Origin: Silurus meridionalis | Lineage: Eukaryota; Chordata; Actinopteri; Siluriformes; Siluridae | Length of the DNA stretch: 64,000 nt | Direction: 5' to 3' | Assembly: GCF_014805685.1 (NCBI RefSeq) | Contig: NC_060885.1 | Span: 31,639,132 to 31,703,131 of the forward strand | Shown here: piece after piece, positions 1-10,172 of the stretch | Layout: the number at the start of each line of letters is the position of its first letter | Position numbering within the stretch: the first letter of the stretch is position 1 | Translations under genes and position numbers: made by a program | The notes under the pieces: generated by a model | Told to the model about the DNA's origin: nothing | What the model saw: the letters and a program-made list of their open reading frames with translations, nothing else | The model's database searches: none

Positions 1-513
1 TATTCTGCCAAAAGTTTGCGGACACCTGGTCATATGTACCGTACAGGATGTTCTTTTTGAGCATCGAATTCCACATTTAGTGCCAATTTGGTCTTATAAC
101 TCCATCCAATCTTCTGGGAAGAAGTTTTTTTTGGAGGGTGCTTGTGGACATTTGTGTTCATTCAGACACAAGGGTTTTGGTAAAGTCAGTTACTGATGTA
201 GGTAAGGAGGCCTAGGGTGCGGTGAGTGTTCACATTTATCCCAAAGATGTTCAGTAGGGTTGAAATCAGAGCTCGATAGCAGGCCACTTAAGATTTTCCT
301 CTCTCAACCATGTAAAGCAGATCTTCATGAAGCTTGTGCACAGGGGCATTGCCATGCTGGAACAGGTTTTGCTTTCCAAGTGCAAGTAAATGTGAAATTT
401 AATTATACAGCATCCATAACAATTGTGTGCCTCCAGCTGTGTGCTAACAGTTTGGAGAAGAACCACATATGACAGGAAAGGTCAGGTGTCCTAATTTTGT
501 CCATATATTGTAT
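1..513 (+). mobile_element. Tc1-type non-autonomous element (MITE), 5' end at window edge
   Basis: Begins at the window edge with a terminal repeat of the type 'ccaaaagtttgcggacacc' and ends near 505-513 with the complementary 'tttgtccatatattgta' motif. The interior carries the fish Tc1 transposase antisense text (around 200-350, including 'aggggcattgccatgctgg'), but most of the coding region is missing. Three relatives lie at 15985-16489 (minus), 24699-24982 and 63093-63455. No open transposase remains. The extreme 5' bases may lie outside the window. Confidence 0.7.
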
Positions 514-945
514 GCATTCAATTATTCCCAAATATTCTGTTCTTTTAATTGCATAGCATTTTTCTTGCTTGCTCTGCTTCCTGTAGGTTATAGTTTCTAT
601 CCAATCATATTTCAGCCATCACATTACACGTTTCCAAGGTCAAAATCTGCTTTGAGGCTTTCAGATTCAGCTGTGTGATATATGTGATGTATGTGGGTGG
701 TTGAAGCTGTGGCTACAGTGAAAGGAGACTTGTTGAATTGTGTTCATCGCGTTTCCTGCTAAATTAATGACTTTTATATTCGCTGCATGAGATTCCTCTG
801 TTTTACTGCGTTTCACAATAATATAGATGTTTTCGATAGCCATTGTTGATAATGAAGGTATTAATAGATGGATTGATTCAGGTAGGACACCACTAAAGGC
901 GTGGTGTGAAATGCATGGGCTGTCACTGATGGTTAATGTGTAATT
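514..945 (+). repeat. Unclassified interspersed repeat 'X', copy 1 (internally deleted)
   Basis: Shares blocks in the same order with 23230-23870, 26391-27185 and 32965-33690: 'tttctatccaatca', 'gtggctacagtgaaaggag', 'ctgtatgagattc'-like text and 'caggtaggacaccac'. This copy lacks the block 'cagactgcgatttgg' seen in the other three. There is no convincing coding capacity and no clear terminal inverted repeat. It abuts the preceding Tc1 MITE. The family is not recognised. Confidence 0.6.
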
Positions 946-1829
946 CTAATCTGCTTTAATAGTGAAAGTCATAAGAAGTCCTTGTCTACATTCTATACCC
1001 TTTTTAGAGTTTTCTTCAATCCAGATATTTTCTGTCGACCAAATATACTTCTAACTTCTTTCAAAATCTATTTGAATTGCACTGAAAGTTCTGATTGCTC
1101 AGACACCCAAGACGCTTCTCTGCTAAATGAAAAATGCCATGAGTGATACTATATAAGCTGAATGTACTGCTATGACATCCTCTTTTTCCCATCCCTTTTT
1201 CGCTGGCGGTTTCATATCCTAATAAGCATTGCTGGAAAAAAAAAATCACAACGAAACAAGTCTGGGAAAAACACGACGAGCCCGGAATCTCAATCGATGC
1301 AGTAGCCTCACATACTCTCGCTGCACCAGTGTGCCATTCGATAGAACAAATTGGCTGTCTCTCTAATTTGGCTTCTGCTCAGATGAAAACATGAGGCCTA
1401 TCATTTGGCGAGACGGCATGTGGGCGTATACAAAGAAACATGAGCATGAAATTAGCATTAGGACCTTCAAGGATTTCAGCAATAACTCTGACTAATGAAG
1501 TAAAGATGATATTATGTAAACAAGAAAAGGAAAGTTTGTGGCCAAACTAATGCGATTTCAAAAGTGTAGCCCTGGAAGTCTTGAGGGTTCGGAATGATTC
1601 CGAATTGTTTTACGCTTCATCAGAGCCGCTTCCAAAAAAGCATCTGAAATGAACTTCAGGAAGCCCCAAGCATTCATATTTCTGATCAGTAGGAGGATCT
1701 TAACTGTCTGTCAAACAACAGGAGGTTAGTAAACAACGAGGCGTGATATGCGTATGCAATGCGTATTGCTGTTCGTTAAAAAAAAAAAGAAGACAGCGAG
1801 AACGTTGGCATTTAAGCGGTGGAATGTTA
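946..1829. other. Unique non-coding DNA, nothing recognised
   Basis: No open frame with splice signals, microsatellite or recognised repeat is visible apart from short A/T runs. Likely intron or intergenic. Confidence 0.5.
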
Positions 1830-2250
1830 TCACTCCTCGTACTGCACCATGCTCCCTCAGATCCTCCAGGACTGCTCCACTGATCCCATTTCCTCTCAGG
1901 GTAAGAGGTGGGTATACATCAAAACTCTTTTCTGAGCTGCCACCGATGGTGGAACGAACTTCCTCTAGATGTCCAAACAGCCGAGTCACTGAGTCTTCAA
2001 AGGAGACAGAAGAAGACCTGCCTCTTCCTGAACCACCTAAACTAGTGCTTATTTTCCCTCATTGTTTTATGCATTTATGTATTAGAAAGAAAAGTGTGCT
2101 ATAATTCCTTCCAACAGAGTTGTAGGCTGGTGGTATCCAAAGTCTGCAACCTAGTGAACCAGTGTTGATGTATTCTTTGATAGAGACTTCAAAGCACTTT
2201 TGTACTTTGTAGATAAGAGCGTCTGCTAAATGCTATAAAAGCAAATACAG
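1830..2250 (+). mobile_element. LINE 3'-end relic (CR1/L2-like) with SINE-type tail
   Basis: The sequence around 1920-2030, read with frameshifts, resembles the C-terminal region that many fish CR1/L2-type LINEs encode ahead of their 3' UTR (a 'W-N-[ED]-L-P ... S-F-K-x-x-L-K-T-H-L-F' pattern). It ends at about 2210-2240 with 'gataagagcgtctgctaaat', the tail motif shared by the tRNA-derived SINEs of this window. No intact reading frame remains. The assignment to a LINE class is from memory of family motifs, not from a search. Confidence 0.5.
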
Positions 2251-2296
2251 GGCTGCATGGTTCAGATGTGCCTCTGAAAGCAAGATGCTACCTTTA

Positions 2297-2297
<1 letters not shown>

Positions 2298-2333
<36 letters not shown>
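2298..2333. repeat. (CA)n microsatellite
   Basis: An uninterrupted CA dinucleotide run of about 18 units directly preceding the mariner-like relic. Confidence 0.97.
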
Positions 2334-2337
<4 letters not shown>

Positions 2338-2339
2338 TA

Positions 2340-2845
2340 TAGAAAAGGAAATTACAAGTAGTGGAAACTGCATTTATTTTCCGACATACTCCCCTGCTAC
2401 CTTTTATACACGTTATACACCAGCGTTGAGCTAACGCCTGTAGAGGTTCAGCTTGGAAACATTTGTCCGCGAGCCTGAACCATCCTAAGACAGCCTGCTT
2501 CACGTCGTCATCAAGAAACCACCACGACCGGGATCGTTAGTGACCGACCCATGGGCATCTTTAAATTGTTTACATCGTTCCTATACCTTACTGTGGCTCA
2601 GCGTCTCATCAACGTGCTTTGCTTGAAGTCTTCTGTAGATATCTGCAGGTTTTACGCTTTCGTTCACAAGAAGCTTCATCACCACATGCTGCTCTATGCA
2701 TGCACTAACACTGTTGTCTAAACCGGCCTGTAACATGTGCACCGCCTATCAGTAATAGGACACACTAACCACATGCTACATGTAGTACCGCCACGCTAGC
2801 ATCCATCCAAACTATCCTGGTTTGACTTAAACACTCTTGACTCAA
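2340..2845 (-). mobile_element. Mariner-like element relic, internally deleted
   Basis: On the minus strand the segment 2700-2500 translates, with breaks, to a mariner-type N-terminal helix-turn-helix region ('VMKLLVNESVKPADIYRRL', then 'CKQFKD'). The segment 2480-2370 resembles the extreme C-terminus of the same family ('AVLGWFRLADKCFQ', then a W-x-x-C-I motif). The catalytic core with the three acidic residues is absent, so the element was internally deleted. A second copy with the same architecture lies at 38036-38475, and both end in 'cctggtttgactt'. Confidence 0.65.
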
Positions 2846-4597
2846 TGAAAGAAAAGATTGTATGACTTCTTTGCTTTCATGCTTTAAACATAAATACGTG
2901 ATTAAAAGTAAATGCTGATTAAGACCTGAACCAAAGTTTCCGTTAGGAGCAGTTTCACTGCACTGACAACAAAGATAAAAACAACCACAACCTGCTGAGT
3001 CATTTTTTTTTCCCTTCAACTGTCAGGTTACAGAGAACTAACAAGTAGTGTTTCGATAATATCATTTCAATAAATTAGTTTCACGTTTTTTGTCATTTGC
3101 CCAGGTACATTGCGGTATATGTGCACAATTCTTGTGCTTCAGTCACAAAAAAAGTTAACACAATATTTGAAAAAATAGAATACAAAATTGACTTTTTAAC
3201 TAAAATCAATATACATTAAGAAAAGTAGTCTTAATGTAAAAAAGATTATGATTATACACAAACAGTCCCAAAACAAAAACATTATATATGGAAACATAAT
3301 ATATGGGGTATGTTAGAGCTTATATTATGTATGATTGAGGAACTTACAACTAGGAGAACCTTAAAAGAAACCAGACTCTAAAGGAAACTTCATCTGGCTG
3401 CCCCAGAATATCCATTCATTACAGGTACTATAGTCCTAAGCCATTGTAGCAGACTGTTGATATTAATTATAGTCCAAATCCATCCTTATAATTCATAATT
3501 AATACACTTCGTTCCTCTGGGGAAAGCCTGCCGTATCCTTTCTAGAAATGTAGAAAAGTAAAACTATTATCTAGAGAACCCTTTGATGAACCCGTACATA
3601 AAGAGTGGCTGTGTGGTTAACGCTGTGGAAATGATAATAAATAAATGAACAAACAGGGATCATATACAAAAACAGAATAACAATAAACCTTAATGTAGCG
3701 TGGAACTTGCCTTAATATACTCCGATTGAACAAAAGCCTCTTAGCTGGTTTCAGCCAACAGGGCACGAGTACTTAGCTTCAATCAGTTGGGCTTTCCCTT
3801 TACTTAATCTGCTCGCTTGTAATAAAAAGCGTTTTGCGATAATGAGAATTTGAAAGCTCGTTAAAACCTCCTTTATGTGGTCGGTACGTCTCGCAGTAAT
3901 TTCAGGCCCCGGTCTCACCACAGTGGGTGGGTAGCAGGGGTACATTAGTCATATTCATACTCAGACAAGCAGAAAATTAGATCTGCCGTCTTCCATTTGT
4001 TCCCGGGATAGTGGGAGCTACAGGATGTATTGTTAGTCAGCACAAATTGACTGCATCGCACAAATAATGAGCCGACGTGTCACGAGAAAGTCAACACACT
4101 CTTATGGACTGGTTCACGAGGTCAAGCTCAACAGCGGCGTCACGAGTGAGTGGATATGATTTCAGAGAGATTTATACGCGAACATTTAGAGGCGAGACAA
4201 AACTTCTCCTGGATGAGTCATACTTGTGCTTGCGGTTCAGAGGTGAACCAAGTTCCATTGTGCTGCCTGGCCTTTTGGTCATTAGCTGCTGGATGTGGTG
4301 AAGAACTGGTAGATGATATAACACTATATTGTATGGCAAGCTGGTTCGCTAATTACGTGACAATGCAGACAAACAGTTACTCAGATTTCTGCAGTCAAAT
4401 GTAAGACTTTCTAAGACCTTTGTAAGACCATTAGGAATGAAATGTAAGACCTATATCACAACATCAAAAACACACACACACAAATATGTTGTTAGCGACT
4501 GGCCTTAACAATGGCCTAAATACATTTTTTTCAAGACAAGTATCGATAAACTTGCAGTTCCCCCATAGCTGAAAAACAAAATCTGTTTTTCATCTGT
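2846..4597. other. AT-rich non-coding DNA
   Basis: Mostly unique AT-rich sequence without supported exons. The only repeat-like block is the fragment at about 3349-3450. A short CA run occurs near 4470-4484. Confidence 0.5.
3349..3450 (+). repeat. Fragment of interspersed repeat 'Y'
   Basis: The text 'aaccttaaaagaaaccagac' followed by 'atatccattcatt' matches the 3' part of the longer copy at 22910-23185 ('aaccttgagaggaaccagac', 'aatgtccatttatt'). It is a non-coding family, here a short remnant. Confidence 0.45.
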
Positions 4598-4605
4598 GGT
4601 ACAAT
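4598..4605. repeat. Left target-site duplication of the composite hAT element
   Basis: GGTACAAT, matching AGTACAAT at 13571-13578 in seven of eight positions and lying exactly outside the terminal CAGAG. Confidence 0.65.
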
Positions 4606-4917
4606 CAGAGGAGGGAAGTAACGGAGTACAAATACTTCGTTACTGTACTTAAGTAGATTTTTTCGGTATCAGTACTTTACTCCACTTTTTATTTTTCAGA
4701 CAACTTTTTACTTTTACTCATTACATTTTTACACAAATATCTGTACTTTTTACTTCTTACATTTTCAAAACCGGCTCGTTACTTTAGTTTTAATCCATTG
4801 ATTTGGTGAAATATAATTTTTTTATTTTCACTGTGTGCCGATTTCAGCCGAACAACCGATTTCCAGTTACTGCGCGTTCAATCCACTGGTGTATAAAGTA
4901 CGGACTCTCACTCACCA

Positions 4918-5067
4918 CAGAAGGCAGTAAGAAGTTTGGGGTTAATGTGGATGAGACAGAGGGAGTCAGTGATTTAAACATGACTGAGAACAGACACATT
5001 CCTGATCATCATCATCTTTTCTCTGCTTGTGTTCTATATGTGGATCTTCAGCCTGGACACATTCATT
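4918..5067 (+). pseudogene. Possible relic of an ancestral hAT transposase 5' exon
   Basis: An open stretch reading EGSKKFGVNVDETEGVSDLN and on to a His-rich end. Its start codon region is deleted here. The short relative at 62437-62913 keeps an ATG and reads MAEGNKKSGVTVDGTEGYDI before a stop. Two copies agreeing in reading frame suggest a former coding exon of the autonomous parent. No hAT catalytic or dimerisation motif is visible, so the assignment is inference. Confidence 0.35.
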
Positions 5068-5094
5068 AGGTAACAACATTTTTAATTAGTTTTG

Positions 5095-5096
<2 letters not shown>

Positions 5097-5165
<69 letters not shown>
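5097..5165. repeat. (TA)n microsatellite
   Basis: A run of more than 30 TA units inside hAT copy 1, not present in copy 2. Confidence 0.95.
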
Positions 5166-5168
<3 letters not shown>

Positions 5169-5654
5169 GCTGTCAAAATTCAAATTATTTTAAATGCCAC
5201 AAAATTTTTTCCTTTCTTTACTTAGATATAAAATAAATAAATTAACTCCAGATAAAAATATTTTTAATCAGTAAACTTTTGTTTTATTTCTGAGTCACAA
5301 ATCAAACACAAAAATCCGCCATGATTCTCACAATTTACCCTCTGGGTGGTGTTTTTATGGGTTTTTCCCTCATAATATCCACACAAACTCAAATTACTGT
5401 CTTTATTGATTGTACAGATAAAAAAAGTACATCATTTAAATCTGTAAAATGTCTATAATTTCATATATATAAGCTTCCTGACTTGACTTGAAGAGGTGCA
5501 GTTTCTCCGGTATCACCTCATTAACTGTCCGTGTGGAAACATAGCAAAGGCTCTAAATGATGTCCACACGTCTCTGCACTGATATAGCCTTTATATTTAA
5601 TCACTGTACATATGCTTACATATATATCACATGCTGTACATATAATACATGTTT

Positions 5655-5755
5655 AACACCTCCAAGCTGCCAGTTTTGGGCACCTGAGCAAGCCCTTAAC
5701 TCACTACTGCTCATTTAGTAAATTAGATCATTAAGAGTCGCTCGGGATAAACACT
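5655..5755 (+). mobile_element. SINE fragment nested in hAT copy 1
   Basis: Carries 'aagctgccagttttgggcac', 'gagcaagcccttaactcac' and 'gagtcgctcgggataa', matching the central and 3' portions of the plus-strand SINEs at 49915-50100 and 52803-52985. The same fragment occurs at the equivalent place in copy 2 (about 10590-10690), so it was captured before the tandem duplication. Confidence 0.55.
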
Positions 5756-5889
5756 TCCAACAGGAACGAGTTACTGAGAGAATGTACAGGAAGGAGAAGT
5801 TTTGACCCTCTACCATCATGATCTAAGAGAAAACACTGGTCTCCTAACTATAGAAAAGCCAAGAGTCCAATAAGCAAAGCCTTTTTTGC

Positions 5890-6335
5890 CACCCTGTGGT
5901 AGTGTAGTGGTTAGTAATGCTGCCTCTGCTATCTGATTCACCTGGTTTGATTCCTACCCCTTAGCTTTCCATTAAATTGTCCAAAAAGTTTTTAAAAAAA
6001 AAACAAAAAAGGTCCTAAAAATCAGGTTCTTGCAGGAGATCTTGTGGCTCAATTGGAAGAGCTTTACCTCTGGGTAGTGGTAGTGTAGTGGTTAGTAATG
6101 TGGCCTCTACTATCTGACTCACCCAGTTCAATTCCTACCCTGTAGCTTTCCTTTAAATTGTTTAAAAAGTTTAAAAAAAAAAAAAAAGGTCCTAAAAATC
6201 AGGTTCTTGCAGGAGATCCTGTGGCTCAATTGGAAGAGCTTTACCTCTGGGTTGAGAGGTTGCCGGTTCAAACCCCGGCCAGGGTTCAAAGTTAAGAGTG
6301 TGGAAGGTTCCAGTGACCAGATTGAGGAAGGTGTC
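5890..6335 (+). repeat. tRNA-like segments on the plus strand (hAT copy 1)
   Basis: Two kinds of tRNA-like block recur. The first ('gtggtagtgtagtggttag' with a 'ggtttgattcctacccc' B-box-like end) occurs near 5900 and 6075. The second ('tggctcaattggaagagc', then an anticodon-arm-like 'acctctgggttgagaggt' and 'ggttcaaaccccgg') is complete near 6225-6285 and partial near 6045. The A- and B-box-like motifs fit Pol III internal promoters. None forms a standard cloverleaf: the anticodon and T loops are one base too long, so these are tRNA-derived repeats rather than tRNA genes. Confidence 0.6.
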
Positions 6336-6639
6336 AGAAATGGCTGCGTGGAAGGTCAGATGTGGACGGTTTCAGAGGGCGTATCCTGAACCAGGGGGGC
6401 AATATTCAGGCGTCTGCCCCCCTGGCGTCTGAGAAGCTGAAAACAGGGGGTTATGAAGCAAAAACATCGAAAAAAGTATGAACATAGGCTCCAGGCAAAT
6501 TTTTTGTTAAATAAACTAATTACTTGCCCACAAAAGTACCACAGTCAATTTTTCTGAAGCTGTAACCCAGCAGGTCTTCACAGCCTTCATTCACAGTCAA
6601 CCACTCCATTGCTCACCACACACTAATTTCCACACAACT

Positions 6640-8460
6640 TACCCAGTGTGGGGACAAGCCAGATTTGAACCAGCAACCTCTGCACTCAGAGGCAAGGCTT
6701 TTACCACAAAGCCATCAAGTCCCACAACACACCTCCTTTTTTTGGGGGGTTTATCCTTCGTTTCGTGCTTCAAAGCAAGAAATTCAGACCAGAAAGAAAC
6801 ACAGAAAGCAGGATTCGAACCCTGAACCCCACCAACAGCAAAACACCAGTCTTAACCCACTGAACCATCTGGAAGGACTGGCTGCAACGATTGTTTAGAG
6901 CAGGTCTATCTTTTCTTTCAAACCATCAACACAAGAATATAATGCTAAAGACAGACATAGGAAGCAAACACATGACATGACTAGCAGGGACAAAGCAGGA
7001 TTCAAACTCTGATTCACACCATTGGCAAGGCACCAGCATTAACCCACTGAACCATCAGGAAGGACAAGCTGGGAAGCTTGTTTAGAGCAGGTCTATCTTT
7101 CTTTATTTAACGGTAAGAGAAGCAAATACAGATGTAAGTAGGACAAGTTGAACCCACATTGTAAATAACAGGAAGAAAGCAGGATTCGAACCATGATCCC
7201 CACCACTAGCGAGATACCAACCTTAACCCATTGAACCATTGGTGAGGACAAGCTAGGAAGCTTATTTAGAGCAGGTCTATCTTTCTTTTCAACCTATTAA
7301 AACCAAAAATATATCGCTAAAGAAAGATGTAGGAAGTGAATCCTGATCGTGACTGGCAGACAGAAAGCAGGATTCGAACCCCGAACCCTGAATCCCACCA
7401 AAAGCAAAAAACCTGATTTAACCCACTGAACCATCAGGAAAGACAAGCCAGGAAGGTTGTTTAGAGCAGGTCTATCTACATTTAAACCATCAACACAAGA
7501 ATATTAAGCTAAAGAAAGATTTAGGAAGCAGGAACATAACCTACATCTTGACTGGCAGACAGAAAGCAGGATTCGAACCCCGAACCCTGAACCCCACCAA
7601 AAGCAAGAAACCTGATTTAACCCACTGAACCATCAGGAAAGACAAGCCAGGAAGGTTGTTTAGAGCAGGTCTATCTACATTTAAACCATCAACACAAGAA
7701 TATTAAGCTAAAGAAAGATTTAGGAAGCAGGAACATAACCTACATCTTGACTGGCAGACAGAAAGCAGGATTCGAACCCTGAACCCTGAACCCCACCAAA
7801 AGCAAGAAACCTGATTTAACCCACTGAACCATCAGGAAAGACAAGCCAGGAAGGTTGTTTAGAGCAGGTCTATCTACATTTAAACCATCAACACAAGAAT
7901 ATTAAGCTAAAGAAAGATTTAGGAAGCAGGAACATAACCTACACAGCAACTAGCAGGCAGAAAGCAGGATTCAAACCCTGCTCCTCACCATCAGCAAGGC
8001 ACCAGCCTTAACCCACTGAACCATGGAAGAGATCAGACTGGAGGGCATGTTTAGATGAGGCACAAGCCTTAAACCACTGCGCGACCACTGCTGAAAAGCA
8101 TGTGTGCTTTTTGGAGGGTTTATTCTTTCACTGTTTCATGCCAGCGCAGTAAGAAAGAAGGCATGTAGGACTGGATTTGAAACCTTATCACCAGCGTGGA
8201 CTATATTAAGGACCATGTTCAGGCACAAGCCTTAACCCACTGAGCTACCACAGAAGGGCCTTTTTTTTTGGTGGAGTTATCTTTCATTAAAGACCAGGAA
8301 ATCAAGAAATTAATCCAACACAGAAAGGACAGAATTGAAATGTTTTCAGAGGGGACAAGGTCCAGAGGTTTTATTTACCAACACAGCAACCAGCTCAACC
8401 AGGAATCAAACTCTCAAACTCACCCTTGTGGGGACCCTGACATTAACCCACTAGGCTATC
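6640..8460 (-). repeat. Tandem array of tRNA-like units on the minus strand (hAT copy 1)
   Basis: Read on the minus strand, each unit has an A-box-like 'tggttcagtgggttaa' and, about 50 bases on, a B-box-like 'ggttcgaatcctgc'. B-box motifs fall near 6811, 6998, 7182, 7370, 7569, 7768 and 7967, spaced 184-199 bp. A related but distinct tRNA-like unit lies at 6660-6725 and degenerate ones near 8170-8240 and 8400-8450. A linker containing 'tttagagcaggtctatc' recurs between units. No long T run that would end Pol III transcription follows each unit. Confidence 0.6.
7310..7970 (-). repeat. 199-bp near-identical tandem triplication within the tRNA-like array
   Basis: Three successive units with B-box motifs near 7370, 7569 and 7768 are almost identical over about 199 bp, including linkers. 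Copy 2 of the hAT unit has only one equivalent (near 12679), so the amplification is younger than the split between the two copies. Confidence 0.75.
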
Positions 8461-8495
8461 ATGTCTGTCTGTCTGTTTGTCTATCTGTCTATCTA
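8461..8495. repeat. TGTC/TCTA microsatellite remnant left of the Tc1 element
   Basis: Short 'tctgtctgtctgtttgtcta' tract ending in the TA target of the Tc1 insertion at 8494-8495. The TCTA run resumes at 10103. Confidence 0.85.
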
Positions 8496-8693
8496 CAGTG
8501 AGGAAAATAAGTATTTGAACACCCTGCTATTTTGCAAGTTCTCCCACTTAGAAATCATGGAGGGGTCTGAAATTGTCATCGTAGGTGCATGGCCACTGTG
8601 AGAGACATAATCTAAAAAAAAAATCCAGAAATCACAATGTATGATTTTTAAACTATTTATTTGTATGATACAGCTGCAAATAAGTATTTGAAC
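8496..8693 (+). repeat. Left terminal inverted repeat of the Tc1 element
   Basis: Matches the reverse complement of 9905-10102 with few substitutions. Direct repeats lie at its outer and inner ends. Confidence 0.88.
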
Positions 8694-8861
8694 ACCTGTC
8701 TATCAGCTAGAATTCTGACCCTCAAAGACCTTTTAGTCTGCCTTTAAAATGTCCACCTCCACTACATTTATTATCCTAAATTAGATGCACCTGTTTGAGG
8801 TCGTTAGCTGCATAAAGACACCTGTCCACCCCATACAATCAGTAAGAATCCAACTACTAAC

Positions 8862-9947
8862 ATGGCCAAGACCAAAGAGCTGTCCAAAGACATTAGAGAC
8901 AAAATTGTACACCTCCACAAGGCTGGAAAGGGCTACAGGGAAATTGCCAAGCAGCTTGGTGAAAAAAGGTCCACTGTTGGAGCAATCATTAGAAAATGGA
9001 AGAAGCTAAACATGACTGTCAATCTCCCTCGGACTGGGGCTCCATGCAAGATCTCACCTCGTGGGGTCTCAATGATCCTAAGGAAGGTGAGAAATCAGCC
9101 CAGAACTACACGGGAGGAGCTGGTCAATGACCTGAAAAGAGCTGGGACCACCGTTTCAAGGTTACTGTTGGTAATACACTAAGACGTCATGTTTTGAAAT
9201 CATGCATGGCACGGAAGGTTCCCCTGCTTAAACCAGCACATGTCCAGGCACGTCTTAAGTTTGCCAATGACCATTTGGATGATCCAGAGGAGTCATGGGA
9301 GAAAGTCATGTGGTCAGATGAGACCAAAATAGAACTTTTGGGTCATAATTCCACTAAACGTGTTTGGAGGAAGAAGAATGATGAGTACCATCCCAAGAAC
9401 ACCATCCCTACTGTGATGTGCATGGGGTGGTAGCATCATGCTTTGGGGGTGTTTTTCTGCACATGGGACAGGGCGACTGCACTGTATTAAGGAGAGGATG
9501 ACCGGGGCCATGTATTGCGAGATTTTAGGGAACAACCTCCTTCCCTCAGTTAGAGCATTGAAGGTGGGTCGAGGCTGGGTCTTCCAACATGACAATGACC
9601 CGAAGCACACAGCCAGGATAACCAAGGAGTGGCTCTGTAAGAAGCATATCAAGGTTCTGGTGTGGCCTAGCCAGTCTCCAGACCTAAACCCAATAGAGAA
9701 TCTTTGGAGGGAGCTCAAACTCCGTGTTTCTCAGCGACAGGCCAGAAACCTGACTGATCTAGAGAAGATCTGTGTGGAGGAGTGGGCCAAAATCCCTCCT
9801 GCAGTGTGTGCAAACCTGGTGGAAAAACTACGAGAAACGTTTGACCTCTGTAATTGCAAACAAAAGCTACTGTACCAAATATTAACATTGACTTTCTCAG
9901 ATGTTCAAATACTTATTTGCAGCTGTATCATACAAATAAATAGTTAA
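8862..9947 (+). pseudogene. Tc1-type transposase, two frameshifts
   Basis: Begins [20 protein letters not shown] at 8862, an N-terminal paired-like helix-turn-helix DNA-binding region, followed by a second HTH region through about residue 100. The frame shifts at about 9158 (apparent loss of one A in a short A run) and again near 9424-9431 (shortened G run), where frame 2 ends in TAG. The catalytic triad is still visible: D in WSDETKIEL, D in HDNDPKHTA and E in NPIENLW, with 34 residues between the last two (DD34E). The total is near the 340 residues usual for the family. The second break separates the first catalytic Asp from the rest, so the copy cannot make an active enzyme unaided. The end of the last frame runs into the right terminal repeat. 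Confidence 0.92.
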
Positions 9948-10100
9948 AAAATCATACATTGTGATTTCTGGATTTTTTTTTTTTAGATTATGTCTCTCAC
10001 AGTGGACATGCACCTACGATGACAATTTCAGACCCCTCCATGATTTCTAAGTGGGCGAACTTGCAAAATAGCAGGGTGTTCAAATACTTATTTTCCTCAC

Positions 10101-10102
<2 letters not shown>
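9905..10102 (-). repeat. Right terminal inverted repeat of the Tc1 element
   Basis: Reverse complement of the left repeat. The outermost base is C where the left end predicts G. Confidence 0.88.

Positions 10103-10172
<70 letters not shown>
10103..10172. repeat. (TCTA)n microsatellite between Tc1 and hAT copy 2
   Basis: About 17 TCTA units, directly followed by the CAGAGG terminus of hAT copy 2. Confidence 0.97.

Larger units (their letters stand above)
4606..8495 (+). mobile_element. hAT-type unit, copy 1 (3' terminus missing)
   Basis: Collinear with copy 2 (10173-13570) through the terminal 'agtacaaatacttcgttact' region, a nested SINE fragment, plus-strand tRNA-like segments and a minus-strand tRNA-like array. 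Compared with copy 2 it retains about 650 bp around 4918-5520 that copy 2 lacks, and it lacks the roughly 410-bp TC-rich block at 10703-11115. It has two more array units. It stops in a TGTC/TCTA tract where the Tc1 element sits, so the right end present in copy 2 (13370-13570) is absent. Confidence 0.7.
8496..10102 (+). mobile_element. Full-length Tc1/mariner-superfamily element (1607 bp), defective
   Basis: Starts CAGTGAGGAAAATAAG at 8496 and ends CTTATTTTCCTCACTC at 10102, flanked by TA on both sides (8494-8495 and 10103-10104), the Tc1 target duplication. Terminal inverted repeats run about 200 bp and differ at only a few positions. Within each, 'aaataagtatttgaac' occurs twice (8505-8520 and about 8677-8692 on the left), the IR/DR arrangement typical of many fish Tc1 elements. 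The single transposase gene is broken by two frameshifts. It inserted in a TCTA tract between the two hAT units. Confidence 0.92.

Noticed and set aside
1748..2104. 118-codon plus-strand open frame as a host gene
   Set aside because: It overlaps the LINE 3'-end relic in a different frame and begins in unrelated sequence with an A run.
6207..6389. Real tRNA gene inside the hAT element
   Set aside because: A- and B-box motifs are present, but the anticodon and T loops have eight bases and no acceptor stem pairs, so it is a tRNA-derived repeat.
6790..8000. CRISPR-like regular spacing of repeats
   Set aside because: The 184-199 bp units are whole tandem repeats with tRNA-like motifs in a fish genome, not short repeats with unique spacers.
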